Notes: generated from the sequence alone by a model not told the origin. A DNA stretch of 64,000 nt from Polynucleobacter sp. AP-Ainpum-60-G11 (GCF_018688375.1 NZ_CP061318.1:1302001-1366000), one strand, 5' to 3'; positions 9,061 through 20,182 are shown, counted from the first letter of the stretch. Numbers and translations: made by a program.

Positions 9061-9921
9061 TTAAGAAGCGAATTGTAGGTTTGAGATGCCAGTCATCGAT
9101 GATGACCAACGAGGCAGTGTCCTCATGGCGTTTTGCCAAATTGCCTTTGAGAAGTCTTCTTCACTAATCCCGCGCATGTCAGCTAATTGCTGAGCAATTC
9201 TGGGGAGTAAAGCAGGCTCATTGAATTGACCGCCATCGTCCTTTAGCCATGCCGGTGGAATATCCGGAGCATCCGTTTCGGTGACGATACTTTCAAGCGG
9301 CAATTCTTGTAAGAGACGACGAATCTGTAACGCACGCTCGTAGGTTGCCGCTCCACCAAACCCCAGTTTGAATCCGAGCTCAATAAATTGTTCAGCCTGC
9401 TGATGACTGCCATTAAAGGCGTGAGCAATACCGCTAGGCACTTTTCTTTTACGCAAGGCTTTGAGGATGGTATCTTGTGAACGGCGAACATGCAAAATCA
9501 CTGGCAACTGAAATTGCTGCGCCAAGTCTAACTGCTTGTGAAAGAAATATTCTTGGCGCTGGGGATCAAGCCCCTCCACAAAATAATCTAAACCAATCTC
9601 ACCAATGCCCACAAATCGAGGATCATCCAATGATTGCTCAATTTGTTCCTTAAGAATATCAATGTCACCCTCTTGCGCTTGATTGATATAGAGCGGATGG
9701 ATGCCCAAGGTATAAACCAAACCTGGAATGTCATTACTGTATTGAGCCGCTAAGTCTCTAGCTTTTTCCCAGTCAGATGCTTGAACAGTAGGTAGTAAGA
9801 TCGCTTTAACGCCTTTACCTGCCGCTCTTGAAACAATCTCAGAAATGGAGCTTGAGAACTCCGGCGCATCTAGATGACAGTGGGTATCAACCCATGCGAG
9901 GCCTTTACTAACCTCGCTCAT
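9061..9921 (-). CDS. tatD: TatD-family metal-dependent DNase
   Basis: 286 residues. Metal-binding motif DTHCHLD at residues 12-18 (two His), then [21 protein letters not shown] and TETDAP, in the order expected for TatD/YcfH hydrolases. These enzymes show 3'-5' exonuclease or DNase activity with roles in DNA repair and quality control. The gene overlaps the lolD stop by 4 nt and precedes comEC by 4 nt, so it is co-transcribed. Confidence 0.93.
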   Translation of the reverse strand: MSEVSKGLAWVDTHCHLDAPEFSSSISEIVSRAAGKGVKAILLPTVQASDWEKARDLAAQYSNDIPGLVYTLGIHPLYINQAQEGDIDILKEQIEQSLDDPRFVGIGEIGLDYFVEGLDPQRQEYFFHKQLDLAQQFQLPVILHVRRSQDTILKALRKRKVPSGIAHAFNGSHQQAEQFIELGFKLGFGGAATYERALQIRRLLQELPLESIVTETDAPDIPPAWLKDDGGQFNEPALLPRIAQQLADMRGISEEDFSKAIWQNAMRTLPRWSSSMTGISNLQFAS

Positions 9922-10637
9922 TGGGCGAAGGTCTTTAATACTCCGCGCTCTAAATGCAAAATCCGGTCACAACGTTTAGCGCGAATAGGATCATGGGTCA
10001 CAATCACAAAAGCAGTGCCTTGCTCACGTGCAATATCTAACATCAAGTCAAATACGCCATCAGCAGTTTCAGTATCAAGATTGCCCGTAGGTTCATCAGC
10101 CAAAACACAAGATGGATTACCTACCAATGCACGCGCTACTGCAACACGCTGACGCTCGCCTCCAGACAACTCACCAGGGGTATGTTGTACACGATTGGCT
10201 AAACCCACTGCTTCTAACATTCTGCTTGCCCTGAGTTCACTTTCGGCGCGGCCAAGACCTCGAATACGCAATGGAAGCGCGACATTTTCTAGGGCAGTAA
10301 ATTCATCTAAAAGATGATGGAACTGATAAATGAAACCCAAGTTCTCATTGCGAAGTCCATCTAATTGCTTGACTGAAAGTTGCGCAAGTGGCAAACCTGA
10401 AAGAATTACTGAGCCCGTGCTTGGAGAATCTAATCCCCCTAATAGATGCAGCAAAGTACTCTTGCCTGAACCAGAAGAGCCGACAATCGCCACTTTTTCT
10501 GCGGGATCTACCGCTAGGTCTACCCCCTTTAATACCTCTACTGCTGTTGGGCCTTGACCATAAGTTTTACTTAGGCCGCTGGCAAGCAATACGGGATTGG
10601 CGTTTTGATTTAGCGGCTTATTCATATCATTACTCAT
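9918..10637 (-). CDS. lolD: LolD, ATPase of the lipoprotein-releasing complex
   Basis: 239 residues. Walker [10 protein letters not shown] (53-61), signature LSGGERQR (157-164) and Walker B VLADEP (178-183). [14 protein letters not shown] after the Q-loop is characteristic of LolD rather than of other MacB/FtsE-like ATPases. It powers extraction of outer-membrane lipoproteins from the inner membrane for transfer to LolA. It starts 8 nt inside the end of lolC, so the two are translationally coupled. Confidence 0.95.
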   Translation of the reverse strand: MSNDMNKPLNQNANPVLLASGLSKTYGQGPTAVEVLKGVDLAVDPAEKVAIVGSSGSGKSTLLHLLGGLDSPSTGSVILSGLPLAQLSVKQLDGLRNENLGFIYQFHHLLDEFTALENVALPLRIRGLGRAESELRASRMLEAVGLANRVQHTPGELSGGERQRVAVARALVGNPSCVLADEPTGNLDTETADGVFDLMLDIAREQGTAFVIVTHDPIRAKRCDRILHLERGVLKTFAQ

Positions 10638-11898
10638 ACCTAAGCGCCTCCGCTGGTTGCACTTGAGCTGCTCGGCGACTTGGGTAAAGGGTTGCTAATA
10701 CCGATAGGCCGAATGCCATCAGGCCCACAGTAACAACATCAGATAAACGAACATCTGATGGAAGCTCGCTGATGAAATACACATCGCGCGGCAAGAAACG
10801 CACTCGAAAGATCGCTTCAATGGCGGGAACAATGACATCAATATTGAGCGCAATTAGTAAACCCAAGCTAACGCCAGCGAGCGAGCCTAATAAGCCAATA
10901 GCCAAGCCCTGAACTAGAAAGATGCGCTGAATGAGGCCTGGGCTTGCGCCCATGGTTCTGAGAATAGCAATGTCTGCCTGCTTCTCATTAACCGTCATCA
11001 CTAAAGTAGAAACGAGATTAAAGGCAGCAACAGCAATAATGAGCGTCAAGATAATGAACATCATTTTCTTTTCGGTCTGAACAGCTGCAAACCAATTGCG
11101 ATTGGAGCGGGACCAATCACTTACCCACAAAGCTTGTGGAACTACTTGAGCTAATTCAGAAGCGATCTCTGGTGCGCGCTGCATATCATCCACCTTCACT
11201 CGCAAGCCAGACGGGTCTTGCAAGCGTAGTAAGGCAGCAGCATCTTTCCAATGCATGATGGCTAAGGAGCTATCGTATTCGTAATGGCCGCTATCAACAA
11301 TGCCGACAACTTGGAGTATTCGCATTCTGGGCATAGCGCCTGCCGGAGTCAGATCGCTTTCTGGGACGATTAAATTGATTCGGTCACCAACACGTGCACC
11401 AACGATATTGGCAAGTTGTGCACCTAGGGCAACGCCAAAACCGCCCGGTTTTAAATCATCGATGCTGCCAGCAACAAACTGCTTGGGTAGATCGGAAACC
11501 TTGTCCTCTTCACTTGGTAATACACCGCGAATGGCTACACCACGCATGACGTTTTCACGACTGAGCAATCCTTGCGAACTCACCATCGGGGCAACACCCA
11601 CCACGTGAGGCTGAGCAGCGACTTTAAGCGCAATAGGCTCCCAATTTGCCAAACCATCTGGGGCAGTAATTTCTACATGGGAAAGGACAGAAAGCATCCG
11701 GTCGCGCACTTCTTTTTGGAAGCCATTCATGACCGAGAGCACCACAATCAATGCAGCAACACCCAAAGCAATGCCTGCTGTGGAGATTCCGGAGATAAAA
11801 GAGAGGAAGCCATCACGCTTACCCACGGTCTTACGACGCTTGGATCGGGTGTAGCGCAGGCCAATTTCTAGCTCAATAGGAAGTCTCAACATACTCAC
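10630..11898 (-). CDS. lolC: LolC/LolE membrane subunit of the lipoprotein-releasing ABC complex
   Basis: 422 residues with the FtsX-type plan: one N-terminal helix (about 33-60, in [19 protein letters not shown]), a periplasmic domain (about 60-275), then three C-terminal helices. The N-terminal LRYTRSKRR is typical. Only one such subunit is encoded here, fitting a homodimeric LolCD (LolF-like) arrangement rather than LolCDE. First gene of the lolC-lolD-tatD-comEC run; divergent from the rpfE-like gene across 40 bp. Confidence 0.93.
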   Translation of the reverse strand: MSMLRLPIELEIGLRYTRSKRRKTVGKRDGFLSFISGISTAGIALGVAALIVVLSVMNGFQKEVRDRMLSVLSHVEITAPDGLANWEPIALKVAAQPHVVGVAPMVSSQGLLSRENVMRGVAIRGVLPSEEDKVSDLPKQFVAGSIDDLKPGGFGVALGAQLANIVGARVGDRINLIVPESDLTPAGAMPRMRILQVVGIVDSGHYEYDSSLAIMHWKDAAALLRLQDPSGLRVKVDDMQRAPEIASELAQVVPQALWVSDWSRSNRNWFAAVQTEKKMMFIILTLIIAVAAFNLVSTLVMTVNEKQADIAILRTMGASPGLIQRIFLVQGLAIGLLGSLAGVSLGLLIALNIDVIVPAIEAIFRVRFLPRDVYFISELPSDVRLSDVVTVGLMAFGLSVLATLYPSRRAAQVQPAEALRYE

Positions 11899-11938
11899 AG
11901 TTTAGTGAATTAAATGGGCAAACCAATGGAATCTCTAA

Positions 11939-12919
11939 ATGCCACCTAAAATCAGGGGAATGACTGCCAATTTGACCTCCCAAACAAGCACTTTGAAACG
12001 CTTTACCCTGATGGTATCGGGGGAAGATGTTATTGATGCTGGATTAGAGCAAAACGTGCCGCCCAGTGGATTGCCACAAGAGCGCTTTCTATTGGGAGAC
12101 GGACTACCAATAGCCCCCGTCTTACTGCTGGGTCAAAGTGATGTATCGGTTAATCCAAATGATGTCATCGCCTGCCTTCAGCCAGTACATTTTCACGCCA
12201 CCCGAGACCATTTGATTTTGATGGCTCAAAGTCAGATTGATCTGACTGCAAATGAATCCACAAAGCTACTCCAGACTGCCCTTCCTTTTATTGAAGAGGA
12301 TTTTGGTAGCAAAGTCTTATTCCAAGGTCAGCGTGATTGGTTTATTTCAGCAGGCCCATTTGCTAGCTTGGCTACTCACTCGATTGATCAGGCGCATGGT
12401 CGCAATATTGATTGGTGGATGCCGCGCGATACGAGTGAGATTGGAATTGCCAAGCTTTGGCGAAAACTCCAAAATGAAATTCAGATGCTTTGGCATATTG
12501 ATCCGGTCAACGAAGAACGGGAACAACGCGGATATCCCAGCATTAACTCTCTATGGATTAGCGGCATCGGCAAACTCGCTGATCTTCAGACGCCTCAATT
12601 ACTAGAGAATACAAATCAGATATATGGAAATCATCCCCTCCTTAGTGGATTAGCTAAATACTTAGAAATCCCCCAAGAAAATGAGATCGACTTTTCAAGA
12701 CTGCAAAATGCCTTTGCATGGATTGATCGCCCGGATAGCATCTGGGGCAACTTAAGCAAAGCGCTTCTCAATCAAGAACTGCATGAAGTTGAAATCATCG
12801 ACTTTCCAAAGGGTCAAGCTCGACACAGAATCTTTACTGTCAAAGACCTATCTAAAAAATCTTGGGCCTTCTGGAAAAAATCAGAGCCCTTAACTTGGTC
12901 AGAAGTCATTTCAGCATGA
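11939..12919 (+). CDS. RpfE-like protein related to phosphoglycerate mutase
   Basis: 326 residues, matching the family usually found directly before recJ in betaproteobacteria and Xanthomonas and annotated as RpfE-type regulatory protein or independent phosphoglycerate mutase-like. Landmarks are the PVHFHATRDHL segment (about residue 82) and the WWMPRDTSEIG stretch. No enzymatic activity is established for the family, so I give no function. The start is uncertain: ATG 11939 has a weak GGA upstream, and ATG 11960 (MTANL) has an AGGGG that sits too close. The stop overlaps recJ at ATGA, so the two are translationally coupled. Confidence 0.75.
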   Translation: MPPKIRGMTANLTSQTSTLKRFTLMVSGEDVIDAGLEQNVPPSGLPQERFLLGDGLPIAPVLLLGQSDVSVNPNDVIACLQPVHFHATRDHLILMAQSQIDLTANESTKLLQTALPFIEEDFGSKVLFQGQRDWFISAGPFASLATHSIDQAHGRNIDWWMPRDTSEIGIAKLWRKLQNEIQMLWHIDPVNEEREQRGYPSINSLWISGIGKLADLQTPQLLENTNQIYGNHPLLSGLAKYLEIPQENEIDFSRLQNAFAWIDRPDSIWGNLSKALLNQELHEVEIIDFPKGQARHRIFTVKDLSKKSWAFWKKSEPLTWSEVISA

Positions 12920-14661
12920 GCGTGTTTTCTCAGCGCCCCTTCTCTGATCGTACGGCCAGCTGGTTACAGCAAACCGGCTTACACCCATTGCTAGCTAGGC
13001 TTTATGCCGCTCGTGGAATTGATAAACCGGATGAACTCTCATTAGATCTTAAGCAGCTACTCTCACCAGTAGAGCTTAAGAGCTGTATTAGCACTGCCAG
13101 CCTACTTGCCGATATTCTGGAGCGTAAAGAATCGATGTTGGTGGTAGCGGACTATGACTGTGATGGCGCTACTGCCTGCGCTGTTGCACTCCGAGGCTTA
13201 AAGATGTTGGGTGGAGTAGATACACCCATTCAGTTTTTAGTGCCGAACCGTTTTACGATGGGTTACGGACTAACACCAGAGGTAGTGGATTTAGCTGCGC
13301 AGCAAATTCCCAAACCCAAATATCTCATCACAGTGGATAACGGCATTGCTAGTGAAGCCGGGGTAGATCGAGCCCGCGAGTTAGGGATGGAAGTGATTGT
13401 GACTGACCACCACTTACCGGGTGATCGATTACCAAAAGCGACTGCAATCGTGAACCCCAATCAGCCTGGCTGCACCTTTCCAAGTAAAGCTCTTGCAGGC
13501 GTGGGTGTGATGTTCTATTTATTGGTGGCTCTTCGTGCAGAGCTTCGCAAGCGCGGAAAATTTACCCCCGAGACTCAACCTAAAATCGAAAACTTATTAG
13601 ATCTTGTGGCCTTGGGTACTGTTGCGGATGTAGCGCAACTCGATCGCAACAACCGCATCTTGGTTTCCAATGGCTTAAAACGCATTCGCGCAGGAGTGTC
13701 TCAAGCTGGTATTCAGGCACTATTTCAAGCCGCAACACGTGACCCTCGTAAAGCCAATACCTTTGATTTAGGTTTTGCCATAGGACCTCGTCTTAATGCT
13801 GCAGGACGCTTAGCAGATATGACTTTAGGCATTCGTTTATTGCTGAGCGATAAACCTGATGAGGCTATTGAGCTTGCATACGAGCTAGATCGCATTAATC
13901 GAGAGCGACGCGTCATTGAGGGTGGCATGCAAGAAGCTGCCCTCGCTCACCTCGCCGAAGATCAACTGGCAGGCACCATGGCCGAGCGCTCTAGCATTTG
14001 TCTTTGGAATGCAGAATGGCATCAAGGCGTAGTTGGTATCGTGGCATCCCGCCTCAAAGAGCGTTTTAATCGCCCTGCAATTGTGTTTGCCCCTGCTGAT
14101 GGTGCTAGCGGAGAAGAGTTACGCGGTTCCGGCAGATCATTAACAGGCTTTCATCTGCGCGATGCCTTGGATATTGTTTCTAAACGTGAGCCCGGTCTGA
14201 TTCTCAAATTTGGCGGTCATGCCATGGCAGCCGGCCTAAGCATTAGAAAAGCGGATTTTGAAAAGTTTGATGCTGTGTTTCAACAAGTTGCCAATGAATT
14301 ACTGAACGATGAATTATTAGAGCGTCGCCATATTCATGATGGCACTCTCGATCTTTCCGAATTTACCCCTGAAACTGGCGATCTTCTTGCAGAAGAAATC
14401 TGGGGCCAAGGCTTTCCTCAGCCCATTTTTTATGGAGAATTTGAGGTTGGGCAGCAAAGCCTCATGAAAGAAAAACATTTACGTTTGCAGCTTCGTCCGA
14501 TCGGGGATGGTCAACTAGCCAGCAAACCATTTATGGGGGTCTGGTTCAACCGAACACAACCCTTGCCAGCTAAGGCAAAGCTGGCTTATCGCCTAGTAAC
14601 AGACCGCTTTCAGGGTCAGGCTCGCGTACAACTCATGGTTGAAGCCCACGACGAGGGTTGA
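12916..14661 (+). CDS. recJ: RecJ single-stranded-DNA 5'-3' exonuclease
   Basis: 581 residues from ATG 12916, chosen because it overlaps the preceding stop as ATGA; a longer frame from 12862 lies inside the upstream gene. The DHH phosphoesterase motifs are intact: DYDCDG (79-84), TVDNGIA (about 139-145), TDHHLPG (163-169), then the DHHA1 domain with the GGH/A-type loop FGGHAMAAG and a C-terminal OB-like domain. It acts in RecF-pathway recombination and mismatch repair. Length agrees with E. coli RecJ (577). Confidence 0.96.
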   Translation: MSVFSQRPFSDRTASWLQQTGLHPLLARLYAARGIDKPDELSLDLKQLLSPVELKSCISTASLLADILERKESMLVVADYDCDGATACAVALRGLKMLGGVDTPIQFLVPNRFTMGYGLTPEVVDLAAQQIPKPKYLITVDNGIASEAGVDRARELGMEVIVTDHHLPGDRLPKATAIVNPNQPGCTFPSKALAGVGVMFYLLVALRAELRKRGKFTPETQPKIENLLDLVALGTVADVAQLDRNNRILVSNGLKRIRAGVSQAGIQALFQAATRDPRKANTFDLGFAIGPRLNAAGRLADMTLGIRLLLSDKPDEAIELAYELDRINRERRVIEGGMQEAALAHLAEDQLAGTMAERSSICLWNAEWHQGVVGIVASRLKERFNRPAIVFAPADGASGEELRGSGRSLTGFHLRDALDIVSKREPGLILKFGGHAMAAGLSIRKADFEKFDAVFQQVANELLNDELLERRHIHDGTLDLSEFTPETGDLLAEEIWGQGFPQPIFYGEFEVGQQSLMKEKHLRLQLRPIGDGQLASKPFMGVWFNRTQPLPAKAKLAYRLVTDRFQGQARVQLMVEAHDEG

Positions 14662-14689
14662 TCTGTAATAACCCCCTTATAATTAGGGG

Positions 14690-15794
14690 ATGGAAGCCGA
14701 ACAACTTAATATTATTTCAAATACCCTGTCCGATCTGCTCACCCGTGAGCAAGCACTTCGGGGGTATCTTTGACTTCGAAGTAAAGTCACGCCGCCTTAC
14801 TGAAGTTAACTCTATTCTTGAAGATCCCACCATTTGGGATGATCAAAAGAAAGCACAAGCCCTCGGCAAAGAAAAGAAATTACTCGATGGTGTAGTTGCT
14901 ACCCTCACCGATTTAAATAGCAATATCACTGGCGCCATGGAACTATTTGACATGGCCAAAGAAGAAAGTGATTTTGAAACGATTGGCGCTATCGAGCAAG
15001 ACGTTGAGAGCTATAGCAAGATCATTCATGATCTTGAGTTCCGTCGCATGTTCCATAACGAGATGGATTCTTGTAATTGCTTTATTGATATTCAAGCGGG
15101 CGCTGGTGGAACAGAAGCTTGTGACTGGGCTAGCATGCTCTATCGTCAATATCTCAAGTATTGCGAGCGCAAAGGCTACAAAACAGAGATCTTAGAAGAA
15201 TCGGATGGCGACGTTGCCGGCATTAAGAGCGCCACTATCAAGGTAGATGGTGAGTATGCTTATGGGCACCTTCGCTCAGAGACTGGCGTGCACCGCTTAG
15301 TGCGTAAGTCACCATTTGACTCATCCAATGGTCGACACACTTCTTTTGCCAGTATTTATGTATATCCAGAGATTGATGACTCAATTGAGATTGACGTCAA
15401 TCCAGCAGACATTCGTACCGACACCTATCGCGCCTCTGGTGCAGGTGGTCAGCATATTAATAAGACCGACTCTGCCGTTCGCTTAACCCACCTTCCAACC
15501 GGCATCGTGGTGCAGTGTCAGAACGATCGAAGTCAGCACCGCAATAGAGCTGAAGCCATGACGATGCTTAAATCTCGCTTGTATGAGCATGAGATGCAAA
15601 AGCGTCGCGCTGAACAAGACAAACTTGAAGCGAGCAAAACCGATGTGGGCTGGGGTCATCAAATCCGCTCCTACGTACTCGACCAAAGCCGCATTAAAGA
15701 CTTACGCACTAACGTTGAGATCTCCAATACACAAAAAGTATTGGATGGTGATCTTGATGCCTTTATTGAAGCTAGCCTAAAGCAAGGCGTTTGA
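14690..15794 (+). CDS. prfB: Peptide chain release factor 2, programmed +1 frameshift
   Basis: RF2 ends translation at UGA and UAA. Frame 0 starts at ATG 14690 (AGGGG just upstream) and reads 27 codons to an in-frame TGA at 14771-14773. A +1 shift at CTT-TGA-C then continues to 15794, giving a 367-residue protein (E. coli 365). The RF2 anticodon tripeptide SPF is present (KSPFDSS), and the catalytic GGQ sits in [17 protein letters not shown] at about residue 250. Frameshifting is autoregulatory: low RF2 slows termination at the UGA and favours the shift. It follows recJ by 28 nt and precedes lysS. Confidence 0.97.
14759..14774 (+). other. RF2 +1 recoding site
   Basis: Internal Shine-Dalgarno-like CGG GGG at codons 24-25, then TAT, the slippery CTT, the stop TGA and a following C, identical in layout to the E. 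coli prfB site (first codon CGG here, AGG there). Confidence 0.95.
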
Positions 15795-15829
15795 TTCATT
15801 CCCCCCTATTTCAGTTATTAATATTGCAT

Positions 15830-17386
15830 ATGAACGATCAAGTGAACTCCAATCCCAATCAAGCGGCAGCCACTGAAGCTGTTGATGAAAATCACATCAT
15901 TGCCGAGCGTCGCGAGAAATTAGCCAAGCTGCGTGAAGGCGGAGTAGCGTTTCCAAATGACTTCGTACCCACCCACTTAGCCGCAGATCTACATACTCAC
16001 TACGACAGCCTCACTAAAGAAGAGCTAGCTGCCAAGAAGGTACACGTTAAAGTTGCCGGCCGTATGGTGCTCAAGCGCGTAATGGGTAAGGCTAGTTTTG
16101 CGACTATTCAAGATCGCAGCGGTCAAATTCAGTTTTATATCAATGATGAAATTAGTGGTGCCGATACTCATGGCGCATTTAAGCACTGGGATATGGGCGA
16201 CTTTATCTCTGCTGAAGGCAATTTATTTAAGACAAATAAGGGTGAGCTCTCCGTTGAATGTAGCAATCTGCGTTTACTCAGCAAATCTTTGCGCCCTCTT
16301 CCAGATAAATTCCATGGCCTCTCTGATTTAGAGACCAAGTATCGTCAACGCTATGTTGATTTGATTGTGAATCCAGAAAGTCGCAATACTTTTAGAGCAC
16401 GTAGCAACACGATTGCATCTTTACGTCGCCATATGCTTGATGCCGACTTCATGGAAGTCGAAACACCCATGCTCCACCCAATCCCTGGTGGCGCCACAGC
16501 TAAGCCGTTTATCACGCACCACAATGCTTTGGACATGCAAATGTTCTTGCGTATTGCACCAGAGCTGTACTTAAAGCGTCTGGTAGTGGGTGGCTTTGAG
16601 CGTGTCTTTGAAATTAACCGCAACTTCCGCAATGAAGGTGTTAGCCCGCGTCACAATCCAGAATTTACGATGATGGAATTCTATGCAGCCTATACGGATT
16701 ACCGTTGGTTGATGGATTTTACGGAGAACTTAATTCGCTCTGCCGCAATGGATGCGCAAGGTACTGCAGTTCTGAACCATCAAGGTCGCGAACTTGATCT
16801 GAGTAAACCCTTCCAGCGCCTCACAATTACTGAAGCGATTCTCAAGTATTGCGGTCAGTCAAATAAGAGTTACGAGCCTGCTCAATTGGAAGATGCTGCA
16901 TTCATTCGCGCTGAATTGAAAAAAGGTGGCGAGAATCCAGATTCCCCAACACTGAAGAATGCGGGTATTGGCGCCTTGCAACTTGCTTTATTTGAATTAG
17001 TAGCTGAGTCACACCTGTGGGAACCAACTTACATCATCGATTACCCAATCGAAGTAAGCCCTCTTGCCCGTGAATCTGATACTCGCCCTGGCATTACTGA
17101 GCGTTTTGAATTATTTATTACTGGTCGCGAGATTGCTAACGGCTTCTCCGAGCTAAATGACGCAGAAGATCAGGCCAACCGTTTCCGCAAACAGGTAGAG
17201 CAAAAAGAAGCTGGTGATGAAGAGGCAATGTACTTTGACCATGACTTCATTCGTGCGCTGGAATACGGCATGCCTCCAACAGGCGGTTGCGGTATTGGCA
17301 TTGATCGTCTAGTGATGCTACTTACTGATGCGCCAAATATTCGCGACGTGATCTTATTCCCACATCTGCGTCGCGAAGAAGAGTAA
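15830..17386 (+). CDS. lysS: Lysyl-tRNA synthetase, class II
   Basis: 518 residues from ATG 15830 (MNDQVNSN); a longer frame from TTG 15791 overlaps prfB and lacks support. N-terminal OB-fold anticodon-binding domain (about 60-165), then the class II core: motif 1 around [16 protein letters not shown], motif 2 [15 protein letters not shown] with [12 protein letters not shown], and motif 3 [14 protein letters not shown] near the C-terminus. It charges tRNA-Lys. It follows prfB by 35 nt, the usual prfB-lysS pairing. Confidence 0.97.
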   Translation: MNDQVNSNPNQAAATEAVDENHIIAERREKLAKLREGGVAFPNDFVPTHLAADLHTHYDSLTKEELAAKKVHVKVAGRMVLKRVMGKASFATIQDRSGQIQFYINDEISGADTHGAFKHWDMGDFISAEGNLFKTNKGELSVECSNLRLLSKSLRPLPDKFHGLSDLETKYRQRYVDLIVNPESRNTFRARSNTIASLRRHMLDADFMEVETPMLHPIPGGATAKPFITHHNALDMQMFLRIAPELYLKRLVVGGFERVFEINRNFRNEGVSPRHNPEFTMMEFYAAYTDYRWLMDFTENLIRSAAMDAQGTAVLNHQGRELDLSKPFQRLTITEAILKYCGQSNKSYEPAQLEDAAFIRAELKKGGENPDSPTLKNAGIGALQLALFELVAESHLWEPTYIIDYPIEVSPLARESDTRPGITERFELFITGREIANGFSELNDAEDQANRFRKQVEQKEAGDEEAMYFDHDFIRALEYGMPPTGGCGIGIDRLVMLLTDAPNIRDVILFPHLRREEE

Positions 17387-17433
17387 CTCCTTTGCCCTCG
17401 ATTCAAACGCTAATTGCTGGCCGGAAATGTCGG

Positions 17434-18066
17434 TTACTTGACCAACCCAAAAGGAATTGGGTCTCGGTTTGACTTAATCGCCTCTTCTAGTAAATCTAGA
17501 CGGTCTTGGCCCCAAAACGGCTCATCTCTGTAAAAGAAGAAAGGCGTACCGAATACCTGCCTATCAACAGCTTCGGCGGTCAATCGATTCACCTCAATAT
17601 CAATCTCTGGGTTGGCGCCTTCCTGAAGGAGTAGCGCCCCATCCAATCCTGATTTATTGGCAACATCCACCATCACTTGTGGATCCTTAATATCCAAATC
17701 ATCTACCCATAAAATTTTTAAAGAATTGCGAATAAATTTACGAACGTCTAAATTTTTAGCCATAGCCGCAATCAACATCCGATGTCCAATGACCGGGTCA
17801 GATGGATGGTGCTTTGGCTTGAGCACCAGCGGAATGTTGCGAGCACTAGCCCATCGCTGCATCTCAACAAATCGATAAGCCTGTCTTTGTGGCGGTCTTT
17901 TAGTAACGGGTAAGCCACCACTCGCTGAAAATATTGCATGAAGGTCAATAGGTTTAAAAGTGACGTCAAGGTCATATTTTTCTGCTAGCGCCTCAAATGC
18001 TTCATAGCCAATATAGGTATAGAGGGAGATAAAGCTAAAGTAAAAATCTATTTTTTTCGCGCTCAT
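17434..18066 (-). CDS. DsbA-fold 2-hydroxychromene-2-carboxylate isomerase / kappa-GST-like protein
   Basis: 210 residues from ATG 18066 (AAGG 7 nt upstream), beginning MSAKKIDFYFSFISLYTYIG, which is the thioredoxin-like first strand with Ser in place of the active-site Cys pair, as in NahD and kappa-class GSTs. The C-terminal QVFGTPFFFYRDEPFWGQDRL segment is diagnostic of the family. Members isomerise hydroxychromene carboxylate in aromatic degradation or act on glutathione adducts. No naphthalene genes are nearby, so the substrate is open. It is 13 nt downstream of a Bug binding-protein gene on the same strand, suggesting an uptake-plus-metabolism pair. Confidence 0.8.
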   Translation of the reverse strand: MSAKKIDFYFSFISLYTYIGYEAFEALAEKYDLDVTFKPIDLHAIFSASGGLPVTKRPPQRQAYRFVEMQRWASARNIPLVLKPKHHPSDPVIGHRMLIAAMAKNLDVRKFIRNSLKILWVDDLDIKDPQVMVDVANKSGLDGALLLQEGANPEIDIEVNRLTAEAVDRQVFGTPFFFYRDEPFWGQDRLDLLEEAIKSNRDPIPFGLVK

Positions 18067-18079
18067 AAACATCCCTTGT

Positions 18080-19060
18080 TCAATCGACTTTTGCTCCAGA
18101 ATCCTTAACCAATTTTGCCCACTTAGGCGCTTGAATTGCTAGCTGCTTTGCAAGATATTCAGGTGAGCTGGCAACAATTTCAAATCCTTGCGAAACCAAT
18201 TGATCTTTTACTGCCGGCTGTTTTAAAGTCTGAACAATCTCTTTATTTAGTCTGTTAATAATAGCTTGGGGAGTGCCTGTAGGAGCTAAAATTCCCTGCC
18301 AAGAATTCAGATCGTAACCCGGCAACCCTACTTCAGCAATTGTTGGGATGCTAGGTGCGCCAGTAGATCTTTTTGAATTACTCACTCCAAGTGCAGTGAG
18401 TTTTCCAGATCGAACGTATTGCAAAGCAGCGGGCAAGGTTACAAACATCGCGTCCACATGTCCGGCCAATAAATCAGCAACTCCAGGCGCACCTCCCTTA
18501 TAAGGCACATTAGTAAATTTAATATCGGCCATGCTCTCCAGTAATGCACCAGCCAAATGGCCTGGACTACCACTACCCGCATTTGCTAGCGTAATTTTTC
18601 CAGGGTTCAATCTTGCCACCTCAATAAGTGAGCGAAGATTTTTAACGGGAAGTTTTGGGCCCACTAATAAAACTTGGGGAGCAGTAATAGCCATAGTGAC
18701 GGGTGAAAATTGCTCAAGCTTATACGGGGGGTTGCTGTATAGAGCTGGATTGATCACCAAGCTATCCCAGCCCAAAAGTAATGTATAGCCATCTGGCGCC
18801 GCTTTAGCAACGTAACCAAAGGCGATATTGCTACCACCGCCAGCCATATTTTCCACAACAACAGCTTGCCCTACTTTTTCAGAAAGACCTTTTCCAATGG
18901 TGCGCGCAAGCGTATCTAGGCTTGCACCAGCAGGTACTGGAACGACGATTTTGATTGGTTTATTTGGCCAAGAATCTTGTGCAATAAGCGGGCTAGAGAC
19001 AGCAAGAAGACTTAATGCAAAGGCGATGCTTTTTAGGGTCTTATTGTGTAAGGTTTTCAT
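18080..19060 (-). CDS. Bug/TctC-family periplasmic binding protein
   Basis: 326 residues from ATG 19060 (MKTLHNKTLK). An upstream in-frame start at 19099 would put 13 uncharged residues before an otherwise normal signal peptide and is rejected; neither start has a clear ribosome site. The signal peptide ends LIA/QDSWP. Then come PNKPIKIVVPVPAGASLDTLAR, VENMAGGGSNIA and VPYKGGAPG. The usual PFxxGGxxD loop is altered to PVPAGASLD, so the carboxylate pocket may differ from the two other Bug proteins in this window. Co-transcribed with the isomerase-like gene downstream. Confidence 0.88.
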   Translation of the reverse strand: MKTLHNKTLKSIAFALSLLAVSSPLIAQDSWPNKPIKIVVPVPAGASLDTLARTIGKGLSEKVGQAVVVENMAGGGSNIAFGYVAKAAPDGYTLLLGWDSLVINPALYSNPPYKLEQFSPVTMAITAPQVLLVGPKLPVKNLRSLIEVARLNPGKITLANAGSGSPGHLAGALLESMADIKFTNVPYKGGAPGVADLLAGHVDAMFVTLPAALQYVRSGKLTALGVSNSKRSTGAPSIPTIAEVGLPGYDLNSWQGILAPTGTPQAIINRLNKEIVQTLKQPAVKDQLVSQGFEIVASSPEYLAKQLAIQAPKWAKLVKDSGAKVD

Positions 19061-19215
19061 GTGGATGCCGATAATTAAAGATGTAACTTTAAACAGCATT
19101 TTGTTTGAATCAAACGATTAAATAATTATTCCAATAGAGCAATTTGCATATAAGGCATGGTTTCATTCTGCTAAGGGGTATTTTTAAAATTTGATTCCTA
19201 AATCTAAGCCCATGT

Positions 19216-19668
19216 CTAACTAGCCGGATATAGCTTTGTATGCTCGCTATCAATTACGGTCACATTGACTGGAATACCCAGACTGACACTAGAAGAGACG
19301 GTACAGAAATCCTGAAACTGCGCTAATACGCGCTCTAGATTTTCAAGAGTGTTACCTGGTACGCCAATCCGTATTTCGACATGAATCGCCAGAATGCGTA
19401 GGCGGTTTTCAGCGTTCCTTCCAATCTCGCAACTTGCCTTGGTTTCAATTGGATTTGGATTTTGCTTAAACTTTCTTAATGCAAACAGCAAAGAATCAGA
19501 TAGACAGTTGGCAACGCCTGCTAACAAGAACTGAGATGGCGTGGCGCCTTGAGATCCACCCAAAGGCGGCGGCTCATCACCATAAATGGGATCGCGCTCT
19601 TCATTGTAATAAATAGCAAATCGATAATCAGCTTGCTGCACTAGTCTTACAGAAGGTTCGCCACTCAT
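19216..19668 (-). CDS. OsmC-family peroxiredoxin-like protein
   Basis: 150 residues. The two redox cysteines of the OsmC/Ohr family are in place: GVANCLSDSL (about residue 54) and QDFCTVSSSV (about 120). The middle PPPLGGSQGATPSQFLLAG segment is typical of the YhfA/OsmC branch. These reduce organic hydroperoxides using a Cys pair. Isolated, with a 155-bp gap upstream that holds nothing recognisable, and 28 nt downstream of the next gene on the same strand. Confidence 0.85.
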   Translation of the reverse strand: MSGEPSVRLVQQADYRFAIYYNEERDPIYGDEPPPLGGSQGATPSQFLLAGVANCLSDSLLFALRKFKQNPNPIETKASCEIGRNAENRLRILAIHVEIRIGVPGNTLENLERVLAQFQDFCTVSSSVSLGIPVNVTVIDSEHTKLYPAS

Positions 19669-19696
19669 AATTACTCCAATAACTTAAAACACTATA

Positions 19697-20182
19697 TTAA
19701 TAGATGCCGGGAATTAATTTTTTGACTCGGCTCTGATAATCCCTGTAGGCTGGGAAACGCTCTACCAGCCAGACCTCTTCCCGCTTTGCTTTAATGTCAA
19801 ATAGTACAAATAAGCTAATGGAGTACGCTAAAACATATATCCCAGGGAATATGAGTAACCATGCGCAAGCTGCTAAGAGCACTCCGAAATAAATTGGGTG
19901 GCGAACATGTCGATATAGGCCAGTCTGAATCAATTCGGCATCATCTTTAGGGCAAGGTAAAGGGGTGAGATTTTTACCTAAATTGATTACGGCAATCGCC
20001 ATAATTAAAAAAGCTAGTAAACCAATAGCAATGCCGCAGGATTGAAGAGTGGTAGTCAGTGGCTCTGAGTTCACTAAATAAGATCCCCGGGGGCCAAACA
20101 AGATGAGGCCAATCAGGATCCCCTGAATCACCACATACCATGCGCCTCTCTCGAAGATGGATTTGGCGGTTGATTCATGCAT
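19697..20182 (-). CDS. Isoprenylcysteine-methyltransferase-like membrane protein
   Basis: 161 residues with about four membrane helices and the C-terminal ICMT/PEMT signature LIQTGLYRHVRHPIYFG (about residues 85-101), followed by KREEVWLVERFPAYRDYQ near the end. Such proteins are S-adenosylmethionine-dependent methyltransferases by homology, but bacterial members mostly lack known substrates. It is the middle gene of three leftward genes (20495 to 19216). Confidence 0.75.
   Translation of the reverse strand: MHESTAKSIFERGAWYVVIQGILIGLILFGPRGSYLVNSEPLTTTLQSCGIAIGLLAFLIMAIAVINLGKNLTPLPCPKDDAELIQTGLYRHVRHPIYFGVLLAACAWLLIFPGIYVLAYSISLFVLFDIKAKREEVWLVERFPAYRDYQSRVKKLIPGIY

Noticed and set aside
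14658..14689. Start of prfB at 14658 in the second frame
   Set aside because: It avoids the frameshift only by reading non-RF2 residues. The ATG 14690 frame with the in-frame TGA matches the RF2 N-terminus and recoding signal.
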